Source: Hirudo medicinalis
Taxonomy: Eukaryota > Annelida > Clitellata > Hirudinida > Hirudinidae
DNA length: 17,170 bases
Direction: 5' to 3'
Assembly (NCBI GenBank): GCA_011800805.1
Contig: MPNW01000474.1
Coordinates: forward strand, 45,858 to 63,027
Position numbers and translations under genes: made by a program. Position 1 is the first letter of the stretch; each line of letters begins with the position of its first letter. This document shows, one piece after another, positions 10,103 to 17,170 of this stretch. The notes under the pieces were generated by a model. That model saw nothing but the letters and a program-made list of their open reading frames with translations, was not told where the DNA came from and ran no database searches.

Positions 10103-10173
10103 GTTATTATTATTATTGTTGTTGTTGTCGTCGTCGTCGTCGTCGTTGTTGTTGTTGTTGTTGTTGTTGTTGT
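10103..10173. repeat. Compound (TTA)-(TTG)-(TCG)-(TTG) microsatellite tail
   Basis: The 3' tail of the retrotransposon. TTA units give way to TTG, then about six TCG units, then TTG again. The CpG-bearing core lies between TTG arms. Confidence 0.95.
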
Positions 10174-10228
10174 GAGTGAAAAAGAAGTTTTATCCATTAA
10201 TTTAGTTAATGGTAATTATAATATTAAT

Positions 10229-10908
10229 TAGGACTGCCCATATTAACGATTGATCATCCGATTAATCGCTAAGAATGTTTATCGATTAATTTATTTTATG
10301 ACCATTAACTTTCTTGTATTACTTACTGAAGCAATGTCGATATTGAGTTGCAGCAGAAATTTTAATTTGATATTAAGTTTTAATGTCAAAAATCAACTCT
10401 AAATCAAAGATTATAAACCGGTTAATGGTAAATTGTGACCATTTTGGTTTTAAAGCAGACGACAACAATAAAGTTATTGGTGGTGGAAAGGTGAACTGTT
10501 TTCACTGTGAGAAAGTCTTCGACTTTTGTGGCTCCAANACATCTGCACCATGTGAGAGACTGTTCAGCACGTCCGGTTATTATGTATTATTATTTATTGT
10601 GAGTAAACTGCGTGCATCTTTAACTCCTGTCAGTGTGAAGAAGTTAGTCTGCTTAAAAGACTGGTCGAAATCTATGGAATGAAGGAATGAACTGAACAAT
10701 AACATTGTAATTGTATAACAAGTAAATAAATAACAAGTAATTGTAGTTTTTCCTGTATTAATAAAAAAATTGTTAAAATCAAACTACTTGTCAGTGGATG
10801 AAATTCGATTATCATTTTGTTAACAACTTAATCGTTTTTAAATATTGAATAATCGTTAAATATTGTACGATTAATTGTTACAGAAATCATTAATCGTTAA
10901 CAGCCCTA
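10229..10908 (+). mobile_element. Internally deleted hAT transposon, about 680 bp
   Basis: The left end starts TAGGACTGCCCATATTAACG. The right end, as reverse complement, starts TAGGGCTGTTAACGATTAAT. Both subterminal regions carry several ATTAATCG/TTAACGATT motifs, typical of hAT ends of this type. The interior encodes a transposase remnant (next entry). No clean 8-bp duplication is visible because the flanks are ATTAAT/ATTATT low-complexity sequence. The element sits about 55 bp after the microsatellite tail of the retrotransposon. It is separate from the 866-2016 element, whose ends differ. Confidence 0.8.
10383..10682 (+). pseudogene. hAT transposase remnant: BED-finger half joined to dimerisation domain
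   Basis: Ninety-nine codons from an ATG. Residues 18-50 look like the start of a BED zinc finger (DHFGFKADDNNKV, then CFHCEKVF with the CxxC pair but no following histidines). Directly after the ambiguous base at 10538 comes SAPCERLFSTSGY and LRASLTPVSVKKLVCLKDW, the C-terminal hAT dimerisation motif. In a full transposase these parts are separated by several hundred residues that hold the catalytic core, so the product could not transpose. The frame stays open across the junction. Confidence 0.8.
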
Positions 10909-11608
10909 ATTATTATTATTCTCCTATTCCTCAATTCCAGGGCGCGTCTTTCCGTTGTCTTGGAAACCACTCGTTCCTGAAAGAAGGATTTTTTTTATCT
11001 AAAATGAAACTTAACTTTAATTAGCGAATTTTTGGAGAGAAAAGTAATTAAAAATAAGATTAATGGATCCCGTTAAATGTCCAAATGCCTTTAAAACAAT
11101 TGCATGACTTTGTTGATGAAACCTAATTAAGTAAATAATAATTTAATTTACAATTATATAATAATATATTAGAATAATTATTAAATTATAATGCTATCCC
11201 CATCCAATCGAATTCTCAGAAGTTCACCAGGGCATGATTTTTGAACCGTGGGCAGGCAATTACCACCCTTGGGTTGTTCTTATCGACGTCTGATCAACAC
11301 GTGTTGGCGCTAGAGGCTCATCTTTCGGGAATTTGCATCATAAACTCATGAAGATATTCGTACTCTCGTAAATAAATAAAAATTATTTTTATTAATAATA
11401 ACTTTATTTTATTGCCATAATTAATGGCGGTAATAATTTGTAATATTGATAATAATAATGTATAATCTTCCATCAGGTGAAGTTCATCAAGATCATTTGT
11501 ATTGCTTTCATTAGGAGCAGGATCCTTCATCATGTTCATCTTCTGGGCAATTTCTAGTGAGCATAAATTTCACGCAACGTCATCATTACCATGATCATTA
11601 CCATGATG
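10909..11608. other. AT-rich intergenic DNA, no gene seen
   Basis: Low-complexity AT-rich sequence. The frame at 11318-11539 (minus) shows no domain. The imperfect direct repeat ATTACCATGATC occurs twice at 11584-11607, next to the retrotransposon tail that follows. Confidence 0.55.
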
Positions 11609-11706
11609 AACCGAGGCGCCTCTGACGCTCTGCATATGGCGCCATAAAAAATGAACTATTATTATTATTATTATTATCATATTATTATTATTATTATTAT
11701 TATTAT
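11609..11706 (+). mobile_element. Solitary 3' end of a retrotransposon related to the 8270-10173 copy
   Basis: CCGAGGCGCCTCTGACGCTC, then GCATATGGCGCCATAAAAAATGAAC and a (TTA)n array, parallels the 3' end of the larger copy (GCGCCCCTGACGCTC, then TTATGG, AATGACCATG and TTATTATT at about 10064-10115). Only about 50 bp of unique sequence remains upstream of the array, so this is a severely 5'-truncated insertion or a decayed relic. The array is interrupted once by TCA. Confidence 0.7.
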
Positions 11707-11708
11707 CT

Positions 11709-12363
11709 TTTTTTTGTATGCATGTATTTCTTAAGTAATATTTTATTATTGCTATGTTACATTAGTTATTAAATTAACGATTCTTACAATTCTTATCATG
11801 AACGATTGTTATCGAAATGACAAGAACTCTTTGCCAACGTTGTGCATCACGTGAAGTCATTTGAAGGTTTATCTTCGACGACGGTGTGACGGATGAATGT
11901 TTTCTTCTTCAAATGTCGGAAGGAATTTTAAGAAATATGTCAGTTATTTGTTTAAGGAATTTATTTACTTAATCGAATTAATCGATTATTTCAATTATTT
12001 GTTCAGATTAAATGTTTATTCACTTATTTCAGTCACTTCATTATCTCGAATATTTACGTACCCTAATGAACCTCTGTAAAATCTCGACCACAACTTGCAT
12101 TCAGTGAAGACGCCGAGAGTAATGAGTGTCGGTTAATGTCATCTTAATGTCATCTTAATGGGACGCCAGTTAGCTTTTAACTCATTGTCAATTTAGATGG
12201 AAATCCCATTCAGCAGTGATTGATGTTGAACGTTAGAAATGATTGATTCTTTGCCAGCCATTGTCTCAGAACAACCACCGGGTACTTTTAATTGTCAGTT
12301 CCAAGTTAGTTCAACAATCTCGGTCTGCTTCCAACGAAAACAAACCTTTGCAACAGATTTCTC
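11709..12363. other. AT-rich intergenic DNA before the EGR 3' region
   Basis: No gene is recognised. The frame 11897-12079 (plus) is hydrophobic AT-derived sequence. GTCATCTTAAT occurs twice in tandem near 12138-12159. Confidence 0.55.
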
Positions 12364-12369
12364 TTTATT
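12364..12369 (-). terminator. Candidate polyadenylation signal of the EGR gene
   Basis: AATAAA on the minus strand, about 541 bp past the EGR stop codon, is the only canonical signal I saw between 12300 and 12910. The interval is AU-rich and contains ATTTA pentamers on the minus strand (near 12624, 12763 and 12811), as expected of unstable immediate-early transcripts. No downstream GU-rich element was confirmed. Confidence 0.3.
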
Positions 12370-12421
12370 CAAAAGTCTGCTTTGTGAATTCACAACAAAA
12401 ATCGCTGTTAGACTTTCTAAG

Positions 12422-12472
12422 ATCATCATCGTCGTCGTCGTCATAGTCATCGTCATCATCATATTCATCATC
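12422..12472. repeat. (ATC/GTC)n microsatellite
   Basis: ATC units flank a core of GTC units, with interruptions. It lies in the presumed EGR 3' region. Confidence 0.92.
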
Positions 12473-12599
12473 GGTGAAAAATCCATCACAAACATGTTTA
12501 CCTCCTAAGCACTACTACGTACCTACCTACCGACAATTAAAACAAACAGGAGACATTCGAGATTGCTACCAGGCAAATACCGCAAAGTAATAAACAATC

Positions 12600-12619
12600 A
12601 TAATAATAATAATAATAAC
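12600..12619. repeat. (AAT)n short microsatellite
   Basis: About six AAT units within the presumed EGR 3' untranslated region. Confidence 0.85.
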
Positions 12620-12909
12620 ATTAGTGATAAATAATATTATTCTTGTAACGAGATAGCCCGCCCTCCGACGAGTAGTTTGAAAAACATCTGATGAAGGCAC
12701 AATCGATTCAAGTAACATTCAAGTGTATCCGCAATTGAAAGCATCGCAATTTACAAATTTGTAAATATATAAAATAAAAAAAAAAGAAATGTAGAATTTA
12801 AAAAAATATAAATCTTGTTAATCTTAATAATATATTCAATCTAATAATATTTTCAAATCTTGCTCGTTGAGATCACAGGAAATTCAGCTGATGTAGGAAG
12901 AAGATGGTG

Positions 12910-14934
12910 CTAAGAGATGGTGGCTGATTGGAAAGTAAGTTGCAAGTTGGCTGCAGAGTTTGGCGTGTTGAGGCTGTTCGGATATCCGATGGGCGGATAC
13001 TGGCTGCTGATGCCGAGACTGCCCTCTGAGAGCTTGGAGGCGACAAGAGAAGTGTTGTTGGCGGAAGGCTGGACGGTCTTAAGGCCCTGAAGGTTGGCAA
13101 TCACTTCCAAGCTCAGCCTGTGAATCGTGTCCGACACTGAACTTGCGCAGAGTTCTTGCGCCTTTAACCCCTCATGAGAAAACGTAAACAAGGAGACGTT
13201 GTCGGCCATCGAGGAGTTGGAGAAAGATCCCTGATGGCTGAAGGCTTGGGTAGGATGGTTGCTGGTGTCCGGCACCGTTTGGGGGACTTGAGTTGAAAGT
13301 TGTGGGGTGGAGTTGAGCTGGGCTGGGAGTGGTGGGATGGGCAACTGTTGGACTGAACTCGACTTCTGCTTGTCATGGGTCTTCATGTGCCTCGTCCTTT
13401 CATCGCTCCTCGAGAACCTCCTGCCGCAAAGGTCACAGCTGAATGGTTTCTCCCCAGTGTGCGTCCTCATGTGGGTGGTCACGTGGTCGCTCCGACTGAA
13501 GGTCCTCAAACACACGCTGCACTGGAAAGGCCTGTGACCGGTGTGGATGCGCACGTGTCTCGCCAGTTCGTCGCTCCTGCAGAATCTTCGGTCGCACGAG
13601 GCTTCAGGACAGGGGTAGGGACGTTGCTCCACCGGTACACGACTGGGTCGGCAAGGGTACTTCCTGGGCTTCATCGGCTTGAGTTGACCCGATGGATACA
13701 TGCTTAGTTGCTTGAGAGCCGCCGTGGACAGCTTGCAGTTGATTGAAACCTTCTTGGATTTTGGCTGATCGGAGTCGCTGTTGGTTCTTTTGCGGGATTT
13801 TTTGCAAGTGGCCAGTTCAGGTGTGGTTTCACCAAGAGTGACGTCACAACACGTCTGATTGGTCGGCTTGTCAGGTATGAACTCGCACGGTTCCTTCTTG
13901 ATTCCATTGGAAACAAGGGCCACGCAGACTTGTTGCTGGGGAAAAGGATTGAGTGCATTGGTAACCTGAGGCAGGACTCTCTGTACTTCAAAGGCAGGTG
14001 GTTCTTGTTTGATGAACTGATTGAGTTTGCTAATGTGCTTGTCGATTAAGGATTGAAGGTAACTAGGAGGTGGAGGTTTGATTTGAGTCGAGACGGAATT
14101 GATGACAAGTTCGTGGTTGAAGTTGGGTTGATCTGCTGAGTAGCTGTGATTGTTGGGTTGTCCGCCTGATTGCAGAATATTGGCTTCCAATTCGAGGATG
14201 TTGTCGAGAATTTCTTGCTTGACTGAAGCCTCGTGAGGATTCAAGCATTCGCTGCTGGCTTCCATCATGTCGGACGAAGATTCCTGAAAGAATCATCCGA
14301 GTTAATCGATCATCAATCACTTCCATCACCTTATGATCACCTCATTCAAGCGACGTACCTGTGCATATGGATTGCTCTTCGAAACCTCTTCCAGGTATTT
14401 GAGGATGCTTTCCAGCATCTCCATCTGCTCTGTCTCCTGGCGACCTTGTAAAGGTGTATCGCACTCCATAGCAACGGCCGACAGGTGTTCGCCCGTGTTT
14501 AAGACCTTATTTCCTGCCATGCGACATGCGAAATCGATCGTACAGAAAGGATAACTATTGTTGTTGTTGTTCAAGGACGAAGATGAGGAGGAAAACGGCG
14601 TCGATGATGTTGATGATAATGATGACGGGGGTGACGTCGACGGCCCGATACCTTGATGATTATCGAGAGCTTTCGGCGATGATGACGATGAAGGTGAAGG
14701 TGGAGTCGCCATGAAGGAGTTGTTGATGGGTGACGAGGAGAGGAGAGAGTGTGAGGTCGGTGAGTGGATGGACAGTGGAGACATGAAGACAGAACTGGAA
14801 AACACCGACTGATCCTGAAGATCGATGGGTGGAGTTTGATTCGGCGACAAACAAACAGGACTGAATGCATCCTCCTTGGAAAAGTAGCGAGAGAAGGGAT
14901 CCATTTCTGTGTGGAAGCAGGGAGAATAATCCAT
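12910..14934 (-). CDS. EGR: EGR-family C2H2 zinc-finger transcription factor (join of two exons)
   Basis: Exon 1 is 14934-14359 (192 codons) and exon 2 is 14283-12910 (457 codons plus TAG), joined across a phase-0 intron to give 649 residues. Three C2H2 fingers have C/C/H/H at 417/422/435/439, 447/450/463/467 and 475/478/491/495. Their recognition helices RSDELAR, RSDHVTT and RSDERTR keep the base-contacting residues of vertebrate EGR1-4, so binding to GCGkGGGCG is predicted. The lead-in [11 protein letters not shown] is also EGR-like. The N-terminus is rich in serine, proline and asparagine, as activation regions are. A basic stretch at about 353-370 may add nuclear localisation. Three consensus SUMO sites (VKQE, IKQE, IKKE; K214, K284, K321) lie between the intron and the fingers. 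An in-frame TAA two codons upstream supports the start. EGR proteins are nuclear immediate-early regulators. WT1 (four fingers) and KLF/SP proteins fit less well. The paralogue cannot be assigned. Confidence 0.95.
14284..14358 (-). other. EGR intron, 75 bp, GT-AG
   Basis: The donor is CAG|GTACGT after codon 192 and the acceptor is TTCTTTCAG|GAA. Removal joins PYAQ to ESSSD in phase 0. Unspliced, the exon 1 frame reads ten codons into the intron and stops. Vertebrate EGR genes also have one intron before the finger exon; whether the position is homologous cannot be judged here. Confidence 0.92.
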
Positions 14935-14978
14935 GAATTAATAATAAGTTGATTAATATTAATTGTTAATGTTTGCTA

Positions 14979-14991
14979 CATTATTCATGAG
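14979..14991. repeat. 13-mer direct repeat, copy 1 (CATTATTCATGAG)
   Basis: An exact match to 15468-15480, 489 bp away, both upstream of EGR. On the coding strand it reads CTCATGAATAATG, which resembles a POU/homeodomain-type AT-rich site. It could also be a target-site duplication. Confidence 0.6.
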
Positions 14992-15043
14992 AGATATTTT
15001 TAGTTTCATTCATTTTTTTGCGATCCGTTCGTCTCCGAAATAG

Positions 15044-15112
15044 CATCTCTCTAAAAACGTGCACACATCTCTCTAAGAACACATGCACATCTCTCCCGAA
15101 CAAATGTTTGCA
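15044..15112. repeat. Three tandem copies of a 22-bp motif upstream of EGR
   Basis: Units at 15044-15065, 15066-15087 and 15088-15112 each begin CATCTCTC and end in GCA or GCACA, with an A-rich middle (AAAAAC, AAGAAC, CGAACA). The first two are exactly 22 bp and the third is 25 bp. It lies 110-178 bp upstream of the start codon, so it may be in the 5' untranslated region. Confidence 0.7.
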
Positions 15113-15399
15113 CTGCGCGTGCGTGTTTAAAAGTGGCTCCAACTGGGCAAGTTCTGCATTAGAAATCTTTAGAACTTTATGGACCTGCACTTCAGCATTT
15201 ATTTATTTTCAACCGAAGAGCAATTTAAAAGTTTGTAAAATATTGACAAAATATTTTTTCACTCAGCAAATGTTGGAGTTGAAAAAACATGACAAAAAAT
15301 AATTATTGTTTGAGAAAGTTGAGAATGTTTCTTTGTGTCGTTATCACTTTTACTCCTTTATTTATGTCGATTCCACTGGTTCTAAATAGTCGTCTGCTT

Positions 15400-15407
15400 T
15401 GACGTCA
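15400..15407. promoter_or_regulatory. Palindromic cAMP response element (TGACGTCA)
   Basis: The full 8-bp CREB/ATF consensus, 466 bp upstream of the EGR start codon. CRE control of EGR genes by cAMP and calcium signalling is established in vertebrates. A second perfect copy occurs at 13839-13846 inside EGR exon 2, where it may be incidental to coding. Confidence 0.5.
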
Positions 15408-15467
15408 CCGGGCAAAAATTCAAGGCAAACGCACCGAGATGAAATCTGCATTCACAATCTGCATATT

Positions 15468-15480
15468 CATTATTCATGAG
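15468..15480. repeat. 13-mer direct repeat, copy 2 (CATTATTCATGAG)
   Basis: Identical to 14979-14991. The two copies bracket the CRE and the 22-bp repeats. Confidence 0.6.
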
Positions 15481-15582
15481 TTTCGTTAATTATTAATTAC
15501 TGATTCATTACGGATTAGTCATGAAGCTTGAGTTGAAGCCGGTTCGAATAGGATGACGAAGACACATAACATTTGTGCAGTT

Positions 15583-15660
15583 GTTGATGATGACGACGGC
15601 GATGGTGATGATAGTGATGACGACGATGATGATGATGATAATGACGACGACGACGATGAC
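15583..15660. repeat. (GAT/GAC)n microsatellite
   Basis: Mixed GAT and GAC units with GAC blocks at both ends. Open frames across it encode only aspartate or valine/isoleucine runs and are not genes. Confidence 0.93.
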
Positions 15661-15829
15661 AATAGGCCGAGACGTCTTAAGAGAGTCAGGCAAGCAGAAC
15701 CACGGTGCCACTCCACTTTCGAATTCCTCTTCGAGATGAAAGCAAATATTTACGACTGACTTTTTTTCACTTTCAGACGTGATTTCGACGAACGATTGAA
15801 GCCATTCAATCATTCTCGAGAATAAACAC

Positions 15830-15891
15830 GCGGGGTGAATTATGAAAATATGCGGGGTGAATTATGAAAATATGCGGGGTGAATTATGAAA
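15830..15891. repeat. 22-bp tandem repeat, 2.8 copies
   Basis: Unit GCGGGGTGAATTATGAAAATAT at 15830-15851 and 15852-15873, with a partial third copy to 15891, all identical where they overlap. Degenerate ATAAATGAATGA(G) units follow to about 15930. Perfect identity implies recent duplication. It lies about 900 bp upstream of EGR. Confidence 0.92.
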
Positions 15892-15930
15892 TGAATAAAT
15901 GAATGAGGTGAATTAAATAAATGAATGAGA

Positions 15931-16720
15931 TAATTAAAATACGAAATGTGAAATGAGAACAATAAAATTCCGAATGCACAATTGATCCAGGACGCACAAA
16001 TTTTGATCTCCTGAATTTTGGACCTTTTCGGATTCAACTGCTTCGCAAGGGAAATTAATCTTTGGTCCAAATGTTAAGATGTTGACATCACTAGCCGATG
16101 ACTAAGCTGGCTATAACCAGCTGAAAACTGAGGATGACGATTATGATGATGTCGATGATGGTGACAGTGGTGATGACGCTAATGGTGGTGGTGGTGGTGA
16201 TGATGGATTTAAAGATGGGGACGATGATTGTATTCGTTTCATTAAGTGTTATGTGACCAGAATCATGTCATCACTTTAGAGCTTAGGAAAGGGCTCCTCA
16301 AAAGAAAGCTTCTGTTAGGACTTAGTAAATCCAATCTAATCGGTACAATAAAAATGCCTGTCATTGTTGGCTTCTAATTCTTTCGTCGCTCTCTTCTGTC
16401 ATTCATTCATCTCGATTCTAACTGCCGACAGTGCATGAGTGAGTGTCTATGAGGAATTGAAACATTTAATTCTTGTGTGGCTCCACAAAATGACAGACTT
16501 TGACGAACCCAGCAATAACAAATTTACAGCCATCTTGTTTGAAGGAGCTCAAAAAAATGTTCCATGACATCGTATAAAGTTTGTGCTCTCAACCGGTTGT
16601 TTGTGTCCCGCAATTAGGTGATGATGATGACGATGATGATTAGTGGTAATGGTTGTAATGCTTGATTATACTATTATTATTTGATATTAATGTTATTATT
16701 TTTAGTTGTTATTGTAGTTA
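15931..16720. other. Gene-free sequence with scattered GAT-rich patches
   Basis: GAT/GGT-rich patches lie at about 16132-16206 and 16619-16642. No domain-bearing reading frame, RNA gene or transposon end was recognised. Confidence 0.55.
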
Positions 16721-16827
16721 TCGTTATCATCATCATCATCGTCGTCATCGTCATCATCATCATTACTGTTATTATTATTATTATTAATATTATTATTATT
16801 CCTATTACTATTATTATTAATTATTAT
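16721..16827. repeat. Compound (ATC/GTC)n-(ATT)n microsatellite
   Basis: ATC/GTC units followed by ATT units with sporadic CCT and ACT interruptions. Frames across it give isoleucine/valine or aspartate/asparagine runs. Confidence 0.93.
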
Positions 16828-16902
16828 CCTGGCTCTGAGGATGCTTATTGGTCTGTTTGTCAGGCGACGAAAATAGAACCGTTCTACAACTTTCTTTCTT
16901 GC

Positions 16903-16984
16903 AAAGATACAAAGACACAAAGACACAAAGATACAATGTCACAAAGTTACAAAGATACAAACATGCAAAGGTACAAAAAGTCAC
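16903..16984. repeat. 8-bp minisatellite, unit AAAGAYAC, ten copies
   Basis: Units in order: AAAGATAC, AAAGACAC, AAAGACAC, AAAGATAC, AATGTCAC, AAAGTTAC, AAAGATAC, AAACATGC, AAAGGTAC, then a longer AAAAAGTCAC. Divergence rises toward the right end. Because the unit is 8 bp, any reading frame yields a KDTKTQRY-like peptide repeating every 24 bp, which should not be taken for a protein. Confidence 0.92.
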
Positions 16985-17029
16985 ACGCCGAATGACTAGC
17001 ATGGTAATAGTTGCGGTAGAAGCCAGAAA

Positions 17030-17050
17030 TGATGATGATAATAATAATAA

Positions 17051-17119
<69 letters not shown>
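17030..17119. repeat. (AAT)n microsatellite
   Basis: A long AAT array with three leading GAT units and one AAA interruption, near the window end. Confidence 0.97.
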
Positions 17120-17120
<1 letters not shown>

Positions 17121-17170
17121 TCACAGAGTGATTAAAATGCCACTAAACACAAAGAAAACATAAACAATTG

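Larger units (their letters stand above)
8270..10173 (+). mobile_element. Degraded, 5'-truncated non-LTR retrotransposon (CR1/L2-like)
   Basis: Translated fragments in several frames follow the order of a CR1/L2-type polyprotein. An FSDHLLLEF motif near 8357 is the end of the endonuclease domain (the conserved S-D-H). RRLEREYQ and NPRLLWHNLNN (8640-8815) are the linker. NPSNYRPIYNLTTFSKIIE (from about 9200), QSAYRCGHSTEAALL and FDTVDH are reverse-transcriptase blocks. GVPEGSVLGP (about 9583) and YADDTS (about 9679) hold the catalytic core. LKTHLF near 10030 is the usual C-terminus of these elements. The frame shifts near 9145 and 9450. Stops fall at about 8611 and 9962, and the stretch after YADD is shortened, so the copy is dead. 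The 3' end is a short GC-richer tail running into a TTA/TTG/TCG array. The 5' boundary is uncertain by some tens of bases, and no target duplication was found. Confidence 0.88.
14935..15399 (-). promoter_or_regulatory. Proximal upstream region of the EGR gene
   Basis: Probably holds the 5' untranslated region and core promoter. TATA-like candidates on the minus strand are weak (AATAAATAAATG near 15200-15213). I found no CC(A/T)6GG serum-response element, although vertebrate EGR1 has several. Short repeats in this interval are listed separately. Confidence 0.4.

Noticed and set aside
533..11853. Several CACGTG E-boxes (near 533, 807, 11298 and 11848)
   Set aside because: Four copies in 17 kb is the chance expectation and they are not clustered at a gene.
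12239..12508. Open frame with serine- or valine/isoleucine-rich tail, plus strand
   Set aside because: The tail is the translated ATC/GTC microsatellite; the rest has no domain and lies antisense to the presumed EGR 3' region.
13375..13707. 110-codon plus-strand frame across the EGR zinc fingers
   Set aside because: Antisense shadow of the conserved finger region.
15540..15556. GGTTCGAAT resembling a tRNA T-loop
   Set aside because: The flanking bases do not form a T-stem, and no D-arm or acceptor pairing is present.
15553..15759. Poly-aspartate open frame
   Set aside because: Translation of the GAT/GAC microsatellite; the antisense frames are equally low complexity.
14935..15900. Search for CArG (serum response) boxes upstream of EGR
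   Set aside because: No CC(A/T)6GG match was found; CCTTTATTTATG near 15355 lacks the closing GG.
16681..16995. Open frame with an isoleucine-rich start and a KDTKTQRHKDT-like end
   Set aside because: It is produced entirely by two simple repeats (16721-16827 and 16903-16984).

Overview
The window looks like nuclear DNA from a bilaterian invertebrate. It is AT-rich, non-coding over most of its length, and packed with trinucleotide microsatellites. It carries eroded non-LTR and hAT transposons and two well-conserved animal genes with eukaryotic features: a spliced gene with GT-AG signals and a seven-transmembrane receptor. The receptor matches invertebrate D1-like dopamine receptors (the Dop1R1 group) better than vertebrate D1. 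That, with the ATT/CAT-rich microsatellite landscape, suggests a lophotrochozoan such as an annelid or leech. The species assignment is inference only.

Layout. 1-104 is a (ATC)n microsatellite. 866-2016 is a non-autonomous hAT-type DNA transposon with a perfect 8-bp target duplication. 2025-3823 holds no secure gene. 3824-4228 is an AT-rich minisatellite with higher-order organisation. 4466-5674 (minus) is an intronless Dop1R1-like receptor gene, preceded by three tiny upstream ORFs that overlap one another and the receptor start as ATGA junctions. 5705-8269 is gene-free apart from short tetranucleotide and hexanucleotide repeats. 8270-10173 is a degraded non-LTR retrotransposon (CR1/L2-like reverse transcriptase) ending in a compound microsatellite tail. 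10229-10908 is an internally deleted hAT element with a transposase remnant, and the window's only N lies at its deletion junction. 11609-11706 is a solitary 3' end of a related retrotransposon. 12910-14934 (minus) is a two-exon EGR-family zinc-finger transcription factor gene. 14935 to about 15900 is its upstream region, with a palindromic CRE and several short direct repeats. 15900-17170 is microsatellite and minisatellite DNA.

The two genes share a strand about 7.2 kb apart and are independent transcription units. A functional link is plausible but inferred: D1-type receptors raise cAMP, EGR genes are classic activity-induced immediate-early genes, and this EGR gene has a perfect cAMP-response-element palindrome 466 bp upstream of its start codon. 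I found no RNA gene, CRISPR array, operon or wholly unknown multi-gene system. The least expected signals are the chained upstream ORFs of the receptor, the N at the hAT deletion junction, and the shared retrotransposon tails that seed ATT microsatellites.
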